This document shows positions 17,080-26,606 of a DNA stretch of 64,000 nt, piece after piece. The position numbers and the translations under genes were made by a program. The stretch covers positions 248,001 through 312,000 of the forward strand of contig NZ_JAHRGM010000046.1 of the NCBI RefSeq assembly GCF_019097845.1. Reading direction: 5' to 3'. How positions within the stretch are numbered: position 1 is the first letter of the stretch; every line of letters starts with the position of its first letter. The notes below the pieces were generated by a model, which made no database searches, was not told the origin of the DNA, and saw nothing but the letters and a program-made list of their open reading frames with translations. This stretch comes from Sphingobium sp. AS12. GTDB taxonomy: Bacteria > Pseudomonadota > Alphaproteobacteria > Sphingomonadales > Sphingomonadaceae.

Positions 17080-17913
17080 TCAATCGATATGACGCTCCGT
17101 CAACCCCGCCTCGACCGCCACCACATCCGAAGGGCTGTTGACTTCCCAGATCCCCCCGGGCGGCGCGCCGACCTCGACCATCCGGATCGGGATACCCGCG
17201 TCGAGAAACCGAAGCTGTTCAAGTCCCTCCGCTTCCTCGAATTCCGACGGCTCGAGAGTGCGATACGCCAATAGCGCGTCGCGGCGATAAGCATACACCT
17301 CCAGATGCAGATACACCGGCGGACGATCCGTGCGCGCCGAAACATGCGGAATGATCCGCCTGGAAAAATACAGCGCGTCCAAATTTCGGTCGAACACCAC
17401 CGTCGGGGAGCGGAACCGCCCGGCCCTTTCGTCCGCCCACAGGCAATCAGCCTCGACCGGCGAACTCCGCACCATGGTTGTCGCGACGCTGATGCCCGAC
17501 TCCGCGGCCATGGTTTCGATCAGCGCCTCGACCGCAAGCGGCGGCGTAAGCGGAGCATCGCCCTGAAAATTGATGATGAGATCAGCCTTGAGCCCGGCCG
17601 CCACCATCGCCGCGCAGCAGCGTTCAGTGCCGTTGCGGCAATCGGCGGGCGTCAGGACCACTCGCGCTCCAAACCGAGCCGCTGCCTCCTGGATCCGCAC
17701 GTCGTCCGTCGCGATCCAGACCTCGCCCACGCCAGTTACCAAGCGCGCCGTCTCCCAACTCCGCTGCAAAAGACTCTTGGTGCTGCCCGCCACGCCCCGC
17801 AGCTCGACGAGAGGCTTGCCGGGAAATCGCGTCGACCCGTAGCGGGCAGGTATGATGATCGCCACGCCGCGATCGCAACCAGCATCCTCCCTGCCACCCA
17901 CGATCCGGAGCAT
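17080..17913 (-). CDS. kdsB: 3-deoxy-manno-octulosonate cytidylyltransferase (KdsB/KpsU)
   Basis: 277-residue enzyme that activates Kdo with CTP to CMP-Kdo in the cytoplasm. The nucleotide-binding motif IIIPARYGSTRFPGKPL (about 20-36), NFQGDAPLTPP and HLEVYAYRRDALLAY are typical. It overlaps the KpsF-type gene by one base (TGATG), so the two are coupled. Pairing with an arabinose-5-phosphate isomerase suggests a Kdo-containing capsule or surface glycan set rather than only housekeeping LPS (inference). Confidence 0.9.
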   Translation of the reverse strand: MLRIVGGREDAGCDRGVAIIIPARYGSTRFPGKPLVELRGVAGSTKSLLQRSWETARLVTGVGEVWIATDDVRIQEAAARFGARVVLTPADCRNGTERCCAAMVAAGLKADLIINFQGDAPLTPPLAVEALIETMAAESGISVATTMVRSSPVEADCLWADERAGRFRSPTVVFDRNLDALYFSRRIIPHVSARTDRPPVYLHLEVYAYRRDALLAYRTLEPSEFEEAEGLEQLRFLDAGIPIRMVEVGAPPGGIWEVNSPSDVVAVEAGLTERHID

Positions 17914-18899
17914 CAGCCAATCCCGAGATAGAGGAGATCCTGGACATGCACCAGTCCGCGCACTCGCCTCGAGATCTCATCGCCGAGAATGAACAAGGAT
18001 GTGATCCGGGACTGCGACATCGTGGCCAGCGCCTCTCGCGCGTTGGCGCCACACACCAGCGTGCGCGGGCGCCGCGTCATGATCTCCTCGGGCGTCAGGT
18101 TCGACAGCTGCCTTGCGTGCTGACGAATATCGCCATCGGTAACGACATCAAGCAGGCCGCCGTCGTCAGCGACGATGCCGACGACACCGAACCCTTTGGC
18201 GCCGATCACATCCAGGGCGGTTTCCATGGACGCGCCGCAAGGGATCAGGGGCAAGGCATCAGCCCGGTGCATGAAATCATCGACGGAAAGAAGATCAAAC
18301 CCGTAGCCACCACGCGGCACGCGACGGTGCAGGTCAACCGCGGTCACGTTCTTGATCCGCACGAGCGTCATCGCGATCGCGTCGCCAAGCGCAAGCATCA
18401 TGGTCGTCGATGTTGTCGGCGTGCTGCCGAAGGGGCAAACCTCTGGCTGCACCGGCAGAAAGAGACGAACGTCCGCTTCGCGCGCGACAAGCGATTCCCT
18501 GTTCGCGGTGATAGCAATGACAGGAATCGACAACGTCTTTGCCCAGCGGATGATCACACCGCACTCACGCGCTTCGCCGGATTTGGACAGCAAGAGCAAC
18601 GCATCGCCGGCCATCATCAGGCCCACGCCACCGTGAAGCGCGTCGGCGGCGTCGAGAGAGCAGGCCGGTGTCCCTGTCGCGACGAACGTTGCGACCAGTT
18701 TCGCGCCGATACTCGCCGACCGCCCGACACCGCAAACGAGCAGCCTGCCCTTGGTGTCCCGGACCGACCTCACCGCGGCAACAAACTCCCCGTCGAGGCC
18801 TGCAAGGGCCCGAAGTGCTTCAGCCTCCGTAGCAATCGCCCGGCGGCCCATATCCAGAATGGTCGACGCATCGGCTTCCATCACGCGGGGCAGAGACAT
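17913..18899 (-). CDS. kpsF: D-arabinose-5-phosphate isomerase (KpsF/KdsD)
   Basis: 328-residue enzyme converting ribulose-5-phosphate to arabinose-5-phosphate, the first step towards Kdo. A SIS domain (about 40-175; VCGVGRSASIGAKLVATF, LLLLSKSGEARE, STPTTSTTMMLALGDAIA) is followed by a linker and two CBS domains (about 210-328; DVVTDGDIRQ). It is the first gene of a two-gene unit with kdsB. Confidence 0.9.
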   Translation of the reverse strand: MSLPRVMEADASTILDMGRRAIATEAEALRALAGLDGEFVAAVRSVRDTKGRLLVCGVGRSASIGAKLVATFVATGTPACSLDAADALHGGVGLMMAGDALLLLSKSGEARECGVIIRWAKTLSIPVIAITANRESLVAREADVRLFLPVQPEVCPFGSTPTTSTTMMLALGDAIAMTLVRIKNVTAVDLHRRVPRGGYGFDLLSVDDFMHRADALPLIPCGASMETALDVIGAKGFGVVGIVADDGGLLDVVTDGDIRQHARQLSNLTPEEIMTRRPRTLVCGANAREALATMSQSRITSLFILGDEISRRVRGLVHVQDLLYLGIG

Positions 18900-19059
18900 G
18901 ATCGCACGTTCCTTGCGCTCGGCCAGAGAGGCATGGACACTCCGCAGCCGCTCGCAGACTAGCCGAGGAGTCCCTCAAGCTGTCCTAGGGGAATCCGCAG
19001 GCGCACGGGCTTTCTTTGGATCGACCAGAGGCCTTGCGTCGAAGCGCGAACCGGGCGCG

Positions 19060-19824
19060 TCACGCGCCGGCACGCACCAGATGCTGACGGACGATGGCAA
19101 GCCAACCCATCATCGCCTCGGCCGCCGAGTCGGACAACTCGACATAGACCCGCCGACGGTCGCCGGCATCGGGCTTGCGTACAAGGATGCCCTTTTCCGT
19201 CAGGACCTTGACCCAGCGCAGCGCGGTCGTTGCCGGGACGCAGCCAGCCATGCACAAACTCGATATCGAGACATTCGCCCGACGCAGCCGTGCCTCCATC
19301 AGGTCCAGCATCATATCCCACGCCGGATCGGCGAAGAGTGTTTCCTCGAAGAAACTGCTTCGCAAACGTCGCATGCGCATTATCAGCTGAACCCCAGCCG
19401 CAAGCGTAACCGCGTCATCCGCCTCCGCTCCAACCTGATGTGCCTCTCCGGTCGGTACGGGTTCCGGAACATTCGCTGCTGCGACCTCCTCTCGCTGCGG
19501 GCTCTCCTCCGGCAGATAAACCTCCCGATTCACCCGCCTGCCAATGCGGCCCCGTTCCAGACGCGGCGCCACCAGCGTCCCCGACACGTGCGCGAATCCC
19601 TGGACGCTCTCCCCCTTGCCCGGCTCGCACAACCGCACCGCCTCGACATCGCCGCCATCACGCAGAGAATTCGAACAAAGGGCACCCGATCCGACAGCGT
19701 GGTCGCCATCGCTCGCAGCCGCCACCGGTGAAGACAGCAGGAAAGGTGCCGCTTGCTGCGCAGCAAAAGGCTGCCCCATCATCGGCGCCGTCACGACGAT
19801 GAAGCTCGTTTCGCTCTTGCACAT
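19060..19824 (-). CDS. Winged-helix (MarR-like) regulator with long N-terminal extension
   Basis: 254 residues from the ATG at 19824. The first 150 are low in recognisable structure. The last 100 (AWDMMLDLMEARLRRANVSISSLCMAGCVPATTALRWVKVLTEKGILVRKPDAGDRRRVYVELSD) form a MarR-type winged helix, with the wing sequence DAGDRRRVYVELS. The long N-terminal region is unusual and may be a sensor or an overlong start. It is the only gene between kpsF and the prepilin peptidase. Confidence 0.7.
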   Translation of the reverse strand: MCKSETSFIVVTAPMMGQPFAAQQAAPFLLSSPVAAASDGDHAVGSGALCSNSLRDGGDVEAVRLCEPGKGESVQGFAHVSGTLVAPRLERGRIGRRVNREVYLPEESPQREEVAAANVPEPVPTGEAHQVGAEADDAVTLAAGVQLIMRMRRLRSSFFEETLFADPAWDMMLDLMEARLRRANVSISSLCMAGCVPATTALRWVKVLTEKGILVRKPDAGDRRRVYVELSDSAAEAMMGWLAIVRQHLVRAGA

Positions 19825-20013
19825 AGGCAGCTCCTGCTCCCAACTGTGGCCCACGCCACACTTACCCTGAAATCAAGCCGATACATTGAGCCCCGTCAAC
19901 CAGAACGATATCCAATCGACCATCGGATGAAACGCAGCGAGTATTTGTCACTCTCCTGACATATTTCGAGACCCCAATAAGATGGAAATTGCTCGATTCA
20001 ACAACTCGCTCCT

Positions 20014-20775
20014 ATGCTCAACCTCTCGCCCGACATGATCTGGATCGCCGCCGGGGGCCTTCTCGGGGCGCTTATTGGCAGCTTCATCGCCACGGCGATC
20101 GAGCGCTGGCGAACAGTCAGACCGATCATCCTGGATCGATCGCGATGCGATGGCTGTGCACGCAGGCTCGAACCGTTCGAACTCGTTCCCCTGCTGAGCG
20201 CGGCCGCGCTCCGATTCCGCTGTCGAACATGCCATGCACCGATCAAATCGATCCATTCGCTGATCGAAGCGGCAGCATGCCTAATCGGTCTGCTTGCCGG
20301 CGTTGCCGCGCCGGGCGTCCACGCAATCGCCGGCGCCTTGCTCGGATGGCAACTTCTCGCTCTTGCGGCGCTCGATATTCGCCACTTCCTCCTGCCCAAC
20401 GCCCTCACAGCAGGCCTCGCCATCACCGGCCTCGTCGCAAGCATCGCTGGCCTCGGCCCGGCACCCATCGACAGCCTCATAGGTGGTCTCGCCGGCTTTG
20501 GATCACTGTGGGCGGTGAAGGAAATCTACCGTCTGATCCGTGGTCGAGAAGGCCTGGGCGGCGGAGACCCCAAGCTGCTCGGCGGCATCGGCTGCTGGCT
20601 GGGCTGGCAAGCCCTCCCTTACATATTGCTTGGTGCAAGTCTGCTGGCCCTGGCGATCGCCGCGATCTGCCTGAGCCGCGATCCGGCCTTCACAACCGAA
20701 CGGCCACTTCCACTCGGAGCATATCTGGCTCTCACCGCCTTCCCGGCGTGGCTGACAATCCCGGCAATGGGATAG
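20014..20775 (+). CDS. Prepilin peptidase (A24 family)
   Basis: 253-residue inner-membrane aspartic peptidase. The N-terminal cytoplasmic loop has two CxxC pairs (CDGCARR and CRTCHAP). The two catalytic Asp are in ALDIRHFLLPN and GGGDPKLLGGIG. At least six transmembrane helices are visible. It is somewhat short for the bifunctional cleavage/methylation type (about 280-290). No pilin or secretion ATPase gene is nearby, so it probably serves genes elsewhere. Confidence 0.9.
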   Translation: MLNLSPDMIWIAAGGLLGALIGSFIATAIERWRTVRPIILDRSRCDGCARRLEPFELVPLLSAAALRFRCRTCHAPIKSIHSLIEAAACLIGLLAGVAAPGVHAIAGALLGWQLLALAALDIRHFLLPNALTAGLAITGLVASIAGLGPAPIDSLIGGLAGFGSLWAVKEIYRLIRGREGLGGGDPKLLGGIGCWLGWQALPYILLGASLLALAIAAICLSRDPAFTTERPLPLGAYLALTAFPAWLTIPAMG

Positions 20776-20952
20776 GTCACCAGGAGTTCATTTAGAGCCT
20801 CCAAGGCCAACCTCCAAAGAATACACCCGGTATGACCAGATTTCTTTGCCAAGATCGGGCGGGGCATGTGTCCTACGTAAGGGGCCCCCGGCCACGCCGA
20901 GCGGAAGGCCCGACGTCTTTGTGCAACGACATCTCTTAAAGCAAGGACTTCC

Positions 20953-22509
20953 ATGGGGGACGATGAGCACGATAAGATCGCGTGGGAGGTTTATTGCGCA
21001 TGCCGCGTCTCCGACACACTCTACGCCCTGAATCCCTTCCTGACCCAGCAGAACTTCTACTCCCAGCAGCTACGCGCACTGGCGCTGGTCGCAGTTCTCG
21101 CCAGAAAACTCGCTCCTGGCAAACGCAACGTCTGCATCGTCGGCGCCGGCATCGCCGGCCGAACGCTCGCCGCCGGTTTCGCCAGCCTCGGTGCGAGCGT
21201 CCGGCTCATCGAAGCCCGTCGAACCCCATTCGAGCGCTATCGCAACGCCGCCCATAGAGAACTGCATCCCAATATCATCTTCTGGCCCGCGCAGCATCCG
21301 ACGCCCGCTACGGCCTTACCATTCCTCAACTGGGCTCAGGCCACGGCGGACGAAGTCGTCGAAGATATACAGAAAGAATGGGCGAGCGGCTTCGCGAACA
21401 AGGTCAGTCTTATCCATGATCAAGTGACCGCGGTTCACCACGATGCTGCCGGAATCACCATGGACCTCAAGAACGGCGAGCCGATCGAGGCCGATCTCGC
21501 GGTTCTGGCAACAGGGTTCAAAGCAGAGCGCGGCTTCGGTACGCTCGACTCGCCGAGCTACTGGTCCCCGAATGCCGTTGCCGATGAAAGCCGTGCCATC
21601 CTCGTCAGCGGCTCCGGCGACGGCGGACTGATCGATGTCCTGTCCCCCATCCTGGGAACCAGGGTCACACGCGCCGCGCATATGCTTGCCGTCGCCTTGT
21701 CGGACAGTCCGCTCAAGGAAGATGTCGAAAAAGTCGAAGCGGAAAGGACCTCGAAGATGATAGCGGGCACGCGCGACAGCGAAGATCCCTGCGACTTCTA
21801 CCGGAGGGTGCAGTTCGCTCAGGAAACGCAGGACAGACTCTCCTCTCTGGCCGGATCCGACGAGCATCTCTCCAGCAGAAAAATCACCCTTCTTTATCAA
21901 AGTGTCAGCCCCTATTCTTTCACTGCCGCCCCTATCAACAAACTCCTTCTGGCTTATTTCAGCAACGGTCCCAGAAAATATGTCAAAAGCGTCAAAGGCG
22001 AACTCCGCAACGGCGCTGGGCGGCATATGATGGCCAGTGAAGACGGGGATAGCGAGCCGGTCGACCCGCCAAGTTCGTTCGATCGCGTCATCGTCAGGCA
22101 CGGCGCCGAACCCGCGGCCGCAGATCTATTGACGCGCGCCGAACTCGCCTCGCTCAAGGTCAAGGCCGTGGAACATTCCGCGGCCGCCGACGTGAAGGAC
22201 TATGACAAGACGATCTTCCGCTGGACCAAAGACGGGATGCGAAAATCCGGTGTTCGCCTCGAGGTGATGACCCGCGCGATCCACCGCACGCTGAACCACG
22301 TCGCCTCCGCCTACGACCTGATCATCTTGAATTCCATCATAGTCGATGAGTGCTTCACCAATGGCAGGCCGATCAAGATCCAGCTGGGCGCGGACGACAG
22401 AAAGAAAGCCGAACAGCTGCGCCTGTTCCCATTGCGCATGGGTCCGACCACAGTACGAATCGGCTCGGTGAACATCCATCGCAACAGGCCCCTCGATGAC
22501 GAAGCGTAG
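20953..22509 (+). CDS. FAD/NAD(P)-binding protein of unknown role
   Basis: 518 residues. After about 55 residues comes a Rossmann fold with NVCIVGAGIAGRTLAAGFASLGASVRLIEA, and LAVLATGFKA further on suits a flavoprotein of the FAD-dependent oxidoreductase superfamily. The last 200 residues (LLYQSVSPYSFTAAPINKLLLAYFSNGP, TRAIHRTLNHVASAYDLIILNS) match nothing I know. It overlaps the next gene by 14 bases, so the two probably work together. The 177 bases upstream hold no gene. The pairing of a flavoprotein with a protease-fold protein is reminiscent of poorly described defence or stress modules. Confidence 0.7.
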   Translation: MGDDEHDKIAWEVYCACRVSDTLYALNPFLTQQNFYSQQLRALALVAVLARKLAPGKRNVCIVGAGIAGRTLAAGFASLGASVRLIEARRTPFERYRNAAHRELHPNIIFWPAQHPTPATALPFLNWAQATADEVVEDIQKEWASGFANKVSLIHDQVTAVHHDAAGITMDLKNGEPIEADLAVLATGFKAERGFGTLDSPSYWSPNAVADESRAILVSGSGDGGLIDVLSPILGTRVTRAAHMLAVALSDSPLKEDVEKVEAERTSKMIAGTRDSEDPCDFYRRVQFAQETQDRLSSLAGSDEHLSSRKITLLYQSVSPYSFTAAPINKLLLAYFSNGPRKYVKSVKGELRNGAGRHMMASEDGDSEPVDPPSSFDRVIVRHGAEPAAADLLTRAELASLKVKAVEHSAAADVKDYDKTIFRWTKDGMRKSGVRLEVMTRAIHRTLNHVASAYDLIILNSIIVDECFTNGRPIKIQLGADDRKKAEQLRLFPLRMGPTTVRIGSVNIHRNRPLDDEA

Positions 22510-23341
22510 CGGCCTTTCAGAACCCAGCCGGGCTGCAAGCAATGCGCTCCGCTTGGGAACCATCATCAAGATTGGCATTGCCGGGGACCGCGATGCCCGA
22601 ATGATGATCTCCGCCATCATCACGCGTGAGGGCAGCAACGATGACAATCTGTACCTTCTACTGACCGCTCACTCACATATTCTGCCGAGCGACAAGGAGG
22701 TGGCCTGCACGCTGGTTCGTGGCTCAGGCAAACCGCGTCTTGCGCTGGGAACACTGGTTCCTCCAGAAACGGTGCTTGGCCCCGAAAGCGCGAGGCTGGG
22801 CTTTCATGTCGTTCGTCTCGAGGCCACACCCCTTTTCAATAGCCTGCGGGAAAACGCAAAGCCCCTCGCCATCGTTCGCAATTTCCGAAAAGGGATTTGG
22901 AACGATGGCAGGTTCAATGTGCGTAGGCTCAATGATCTCGCCTGGTCCGGCAATACCGATCCAGAGCAAGCTGGCGAGCAACATAGATCGTCCAATCGAG
23001 AAGTTCTTCGGCACGCCCTCAACCGCAAAGGGCGCGTCGCCGGAGACCTGGACGAGGTTCGCATCCCCGATCTGGGCACGACACTCGTCTATTCCTATTG
23101 CGGCCTCGTCACTAGAGGTCGCAATCGTCCACTCGCAGATCCCCAAGCGCTTGGCGCGCCGGTGATCTCGGAAGCCGGTGCACTGTCGGCAATCATCGTG
23201 GGCGCTGCCGACCACGAAACCCTCGTCTATCCTATCGAGGAACTCCGCAAAGGACGGGACATTGAGTTCGTCACGCTCGGCGAGGATTGGCCAAAAGTCA
23301 AAATTGCCGGCCCGCGCCGCCAACTCCGACAGGCTGGCTAA
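22496..23341 (+). CDS. Trypsin-fold protein, probably catalytically dead
   Basis: 281 residues. LYLLLTAHSHIL near 55-65 resembles the LLTAAHV motif around a serine-protease His. ALGAPVISEAGALSAIIVGAADHETLVYPIEEL near 225-260 resembles the GDSGAPV...G..VGI...YPI region, but the nucleophile position reads Leu (QALGAP instead of GDSGAP). It could be a pseudoprotease sensor or a different fold. It is translated together with the flavoprotein (14-base overlap). Confidence 0.5.
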   Translation: MTKRSGLSEPSRAASNALRLGTIIKIGIAGDRDARMMISAIITREGSNDDNLYLLLTAHSHILPSDKEVACTLVRGSGKPRLALGTLVPPETVLGPESARLGFHVVRLEATPLFNSLRENAKPLAIVRNFRKGIWNDGRFNVRRLNDLAWSGNTDPEQAGEQHRSSNREVLRHALNRKGRVAGDLDEVRIPDLGTTLVYSYCGLVTRGRNRPLADPQALGAPVISEAGALSAIIVGAADHETLVYPIEELRKGRDIEFVTLGEDWPKVKIAGPRRQLRQAG

Positions 23342-23923
23342 CTGCCGACGGGCCTCTCGCCGACGAGAAGCATATCCTTTTGCACGACTTGCCCCGGGGT
23401 CGAATCCTTCTTTCTCGGATCGGCTCAATGCACGCGGGCGGTATCGACAAGCCGCCCCCCTGAGGGAGTCCGGCCAGTTTTTTACGCCGGATAAAAGAAT
23501 CGGGTCCAAAATGGATGGACATCGCAGTCATGCCTTTTTGCCGCAGTTGGAACCCTTTTTCGACATGCGGGCCGGACAAACTTCGGACACCGACCTTCCC
23601 CGTTTCCTGTCTGGCGAACCAAGGCCGTCGAGGCGCGGTCCTGACGTTGAGAGATAAGAAAATCGAAACTCTCGGACGCTGTCTCACCGTCTTTCCACCG
23701 TGGAACGCCCGATCCGCCGCGGGCGTCAGCATATCGATATTTCAAACTCGCTACACGCATCGGCGCGCCCGCATTTATTCGGGAATGACGTAATAAAAAT
23801 AACTTCGAATTGTAACATTTAGCCTCTGCGACACCGACAGGAAGCGTCCTCGTGGCCTTGCCCGTCGCAGATCCATGTGATTGACTGGACTGATTAACAG
23901 GCCTTTTCCGGAGGTCCGGCCAA
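23342..23923. other. Gene-poor interval
   Basis: About 580 bases with no convincing gene. Frames on both strands lack binding sites and family-like sequence. The last 130 bases are AT-rich and contain GAATTGTAACAT (23811-23822), also present near 15466, and a good binding site for the HTH gene. Read here as a promoter region plus old non-coding DNA. Confidence 0.5.
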
Positions 23924-24427
23924 ATGTCCTGCATTGAAAAGGTCGCTGACAAGCATCGCAGCCCCATCCAGACGCCGGACTGCCTACCGCTCATCCGGTC
24001 TCTGATGGAAGCACGATCAATGAGTCGCAAAACGCTCGCCGCGGCGTCGGGAATCGCAGTTTCCCGGCTCGAGACCCTGATCGATCACGACCCCGACGAC
24101 AGCGCAGTCGTCACAGTCGCCGAACTCCGGAACATCATCGCAGCGCTCGACCTCGACCCCCTGGAAGTAATCATCCGAGCAGACACCTTCGACCTCATCG
24201 CCGACGATGATCGCGATCGCTTCGACCCGATCATCCGCCTGCTCAGCGCCATATTCAGGGAAGTCTCTGCCTCGGTCCTGCGAGCTGCCGTCGAATTGGG
24301 CAACATTGAGGATCCAGAGGTCCAGCCCGAATGGACCCCTCTCCTGAAAGACGTCATCCTGCAGCGCATCGTCAAAGAAATCGCCGTAGAGGCGGGCCGC
24401 CGCCAGCGCTGGATCCTCGACGTCTAG
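23924..24427 (+). CDS. HTH protein (XRE-like N-terminus)
   Basis: 167 residues from an ATG preceded by GGAGG. Residues 25-90 (LIRSLMEARSMSRKTLAAASGIAVSRLETLIDHDPDD...VAELRNIIAALDLDPLEV) have the helix pattern of a Cro/CI-type DNA-binding domain. The C-terminal half is helical and acidic. It may regulate the neighbouring nuclease genes or the flavoprotein pair, but nothing in the sequence proves a target. Confidence 0.65.
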   Translation: MSCIEKVADKHRSPIQTPDCLPLIRSLMEARSMSRKTLAAASGIAVSRLETLIDHDPDDSAVVTVAELRNIIAALDLDPLEVIIRADTFDLIADDDRDRFDPIIRLLSAIFREVSASVLRAAVELGNIEDPEVQPEWTPLLKDVILQRIVKEIAVEAGRRQRWILDV

Positions 24428-24575
24428 CCCAGCGTGCACACCCTGTCATCTCGATCGACTGACTTCATTTGGAACCCACATATGAACTGTCCAGGATAAA
24501 TGTTCCTACTGACCGCAATCGTCTCAATGCCGCAATGCAATTGCGGCATGCTCGCAACGCAGAGGGGAGAATGCC

Positions 24576-25688
24576 ATGAAGCTCGCCGTTTATAATGTCG
24601 AAAATCTGTTCGACCGCGCCAAGGCCATGAACCTCGATAGTTGGGAAGAAGGCCGCCCGGTGCTGGAGAAGTTCGCCGCACTGAACGCGCTACTCGGCGA
24701 GATCGACTATTCGCCCACCGACAAGAACGGGATGGTCGAGCTGATGCGCGACCTCGGTCTGGAAAAGTCCGACACCGGCCCATTCGTCATCCTCCGCCGC
24801 AACCGCGGCGGCCTGCTGCGCCGTCCCACCGCCGGCGGCATCGTGATCGACGCCAACGGCCGCGCCGACTGGGTCGGCTCGCTGGAGCTGCGCGACGCGC
24901 CGGTCAACGAACATGCGATGCGCAACACTGCTCGCGTGATGATGGACCTCGAGGCCGATGTTCTGGGCGTGATCGAGGCGGAAAGCCGCCCCGTGCTCGC
25001 CGCCTTCAACAGCGAGATCCTGCGCGCACTCGGAGGCCAGCCCTTCCGCCATGTGATGCTGATCGACGGCAATGACGAGCGCGGCATCGACGTCGGCCTG
25101 ATGAGCCGGGAGGGCTTTTCGATCGGCACGCTGCGCAGCCACGTCGATGATCAGGGGCCGAACGGCCAACCGATCTTCTCGCGCGACTGCCCCGAGTTCG
25201 AGGTGACGACGCCGAACGGCGCGCGACTGCTCATCCTGGTCAATCATCTCAAGAGCAAGGGCTATGGCGGCACTGCAGCGTCGAACGCGAAACGCAAGGC
25301 GCAGGCCGAACGGATCGCACAAATCTACAAGGGTCTCACCGACAATGGCGCGACCCACATCGCGGTGATCGGCGACTTCAACGACACGCCGGCAAGCGCG
25401 CCGCTCGCTCCGCTGCTCCACGACACCGACCTTCAGGACGTCTTCACGCATCCCTCTTTCGACGATGGCGGCTATCCGGGCACCTACGATCTGTGCAACG
25501 CCGCCAACAAGATCGATTATCTCCTGCTCTCACCCGCTTTGTTCGACCTGGTCCAGGCCGGCGGCATCTTCCGCAAGGGGATGTGGCCGGGGTCGCGGCC
25601 CCGGCGCTGGGAACCCTATGCCGAGGTCGGCCGAAAAGCCGACGCCGCTTCCGACCACGCCGCGATCTGGGCCGAGATCGACGTCTGA
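24576..25688 (+). CDS. Endonuclease/exonuclease/phosphatase family protein
   Basis: 370-residue hydrolase of the DNase I/synaptojanin fold. Landmarks are KLAVYNVENLFDRA at the N-terminus (metal-binding Asn/Glu region), VLGVIEAESRPVLAAFN, LLILVNHLKSKGYGG, VIGDFNDTPASAPL and the C-terminal SDHAAIW. There is no signal peptide, so it is cytoplasmic. The substrate (DNA or a phosphoester) is unknown. The binding site GGGGAGA lies 9 bases upstream. Confidence 0.9.
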   Translation: MKLAVYNVENLFDRAKAMNLDSWEEGRPVLEKFAALNALLGEIDYSPTDKNGMVELMRDLGLEKSDTGPFVILRRNRGGLLRRPTAGGIVIDANGRADWVGSLELRDAPVNEHAMRNTARVMMDLEADVLGVIEAESRPVLAAFNSEILRALGGQPFRHVMLIDGNDERGIDVGLMSREGFSIGTLRSHVDDQGPNGQPIFSRDCPEFEVTTPNGARLLILVNHLKSKGYGGTAASNAKRKAQAERIAQIYKGLTDNGATHIAVIGDFNDTPASAPLAPLLHDTDLQDVFTHPSFDDGGYPGTYDLCNAANKIDYLLLSPALFDLVQAGGIFRKGMWPGSRPRRWEPYAEVGRKADAASDHAAIWAEIDV

Positions 25689-25754
25689 TCCGAAGCGGGC
25701 GCGGTCCGGCACCGCTCTGGCCCCGGCAGGATATCGCCCCTAGGCTCGCGCACG

Positions 25755-26183
25755 ATGCTCTCTCTGTTGCTCGCCCAGATCGTCACCGCCGGGACGACAT
25801 TCCCCTGCACTCCGACCCGAGTGTGGGACGGCGACGGCCCGATCTGGTGCGCGGAAGGACCGCGTATCCGCCTTGGCGGGATTGCTGCGCGCGAAATGGA
25901 CGGGAGCTGCCGGCGGGGTCATCCCTGCCCGAGGGCAAGCGGACCAGTTGCACGCGACGCGCTTGTCCGGTTGCTCGGCGGTGCGCACGGAACAACGCCG
26001 ACCGGCCACGTCGTCGTGCGTGGACCGACATTGCAATGCCGGTCGGAAGGCCATGCGAAGGGCGAGAGGACCGCCGCCTGGTGCGTGGCGCCGCGGGTCG
26101 GCAATCTGAGCTGCGCGATGCTGCGGACCAACACAGTCGCGATATGGCCGCGCTATTCGCAGGGACGGATATGCCGGCGGTGA
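25755..26183 (+). CDS. Thermonuclease (SNase-like) family protein
   Basis: 142 residues with an N-terminal hydrophobic signal (MLSLLLAQIVTAG). A shortened staphylococcal-nuclease-like barrel follows: CTPTRVWDGDGPIWCAEGPRIRLGGIAAREMDG. The Asp and Arg-containing core is kept, but the usual catalytic second Arg region is divergent (GERTAAWCVAPRVGNLSC). Four or more Cys suggest an exported, disulfide-bonded protein. Activity is uncertain. Confidence 0.7.
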   Translation: MLSLLLAQIVTAGTTFPCTPTRVWDGDGPIWCAEGPRIRLGGIAAREMDGSCRRGHPCPRASGPVARDALVRLLGGAHGTTPTGHVVVRGPTLQCRSEGHAKGERTAAWCVAPRVGNLSCAMLRTNTVAIWPRYSQGRICRR

Positions 26184-26309
26184 GCCGGTATGCGTGCCTG
26201 TCGATGCTGACGGCGCTTGCCGAGGCGAAATCGGCTGATGGTCGATCACGGGCGGCCAGCTCGGGCGACGGTGTGCTCGCTCCGGGGGCAAAGGGGTTTC
26301 GGCGGCGAT

Positions 26310-26326
26310 CCATAAGAAGCTTATGG
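26310..26326 (+). terminator. Hairpin with T-rich tail in the 26184-26606 gap
   Basis: Stem CCATAAG/CTTATGG with a 3-base loop, followed ten bases later by a T-rich run (26336-26344). This probably ends the nuclease transcript. The remainder of the 420-base gap contains no gene. Confidence 0.45.
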
Positions 26327-26606
26327 TGGTTTATCGTTTTTTTATAGACTGCACTAAGTTCCCTATAGCAACGCTCAATCGGGGTTTACCTCTCACGCGA
26401 TCGTGCCGCCGATAGGCCTGCATGTCGCCGACGGGCTCGCTGCCATCGCTGCCGGCCACTTGACGAACTGATCACGCCACGCCGGTCCCTGGGGGACCGG
26501 CGGCAGAGGGGAGCGGGTGAGGGAATCGCGAGTCCGTTCACGGGGAACCCCGGCCACGACGGCCCGGACCCATGCTGAACATCGCCATTCATCCGGAGCC
26601 TGACCC

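Noticed and set aside
23482..24030. 182-codon minus-strand frame in the gap before the HTH gene
   Set aside because: No binding site, low-complexity composition, and it overlaps a well-supported plus-strand start.
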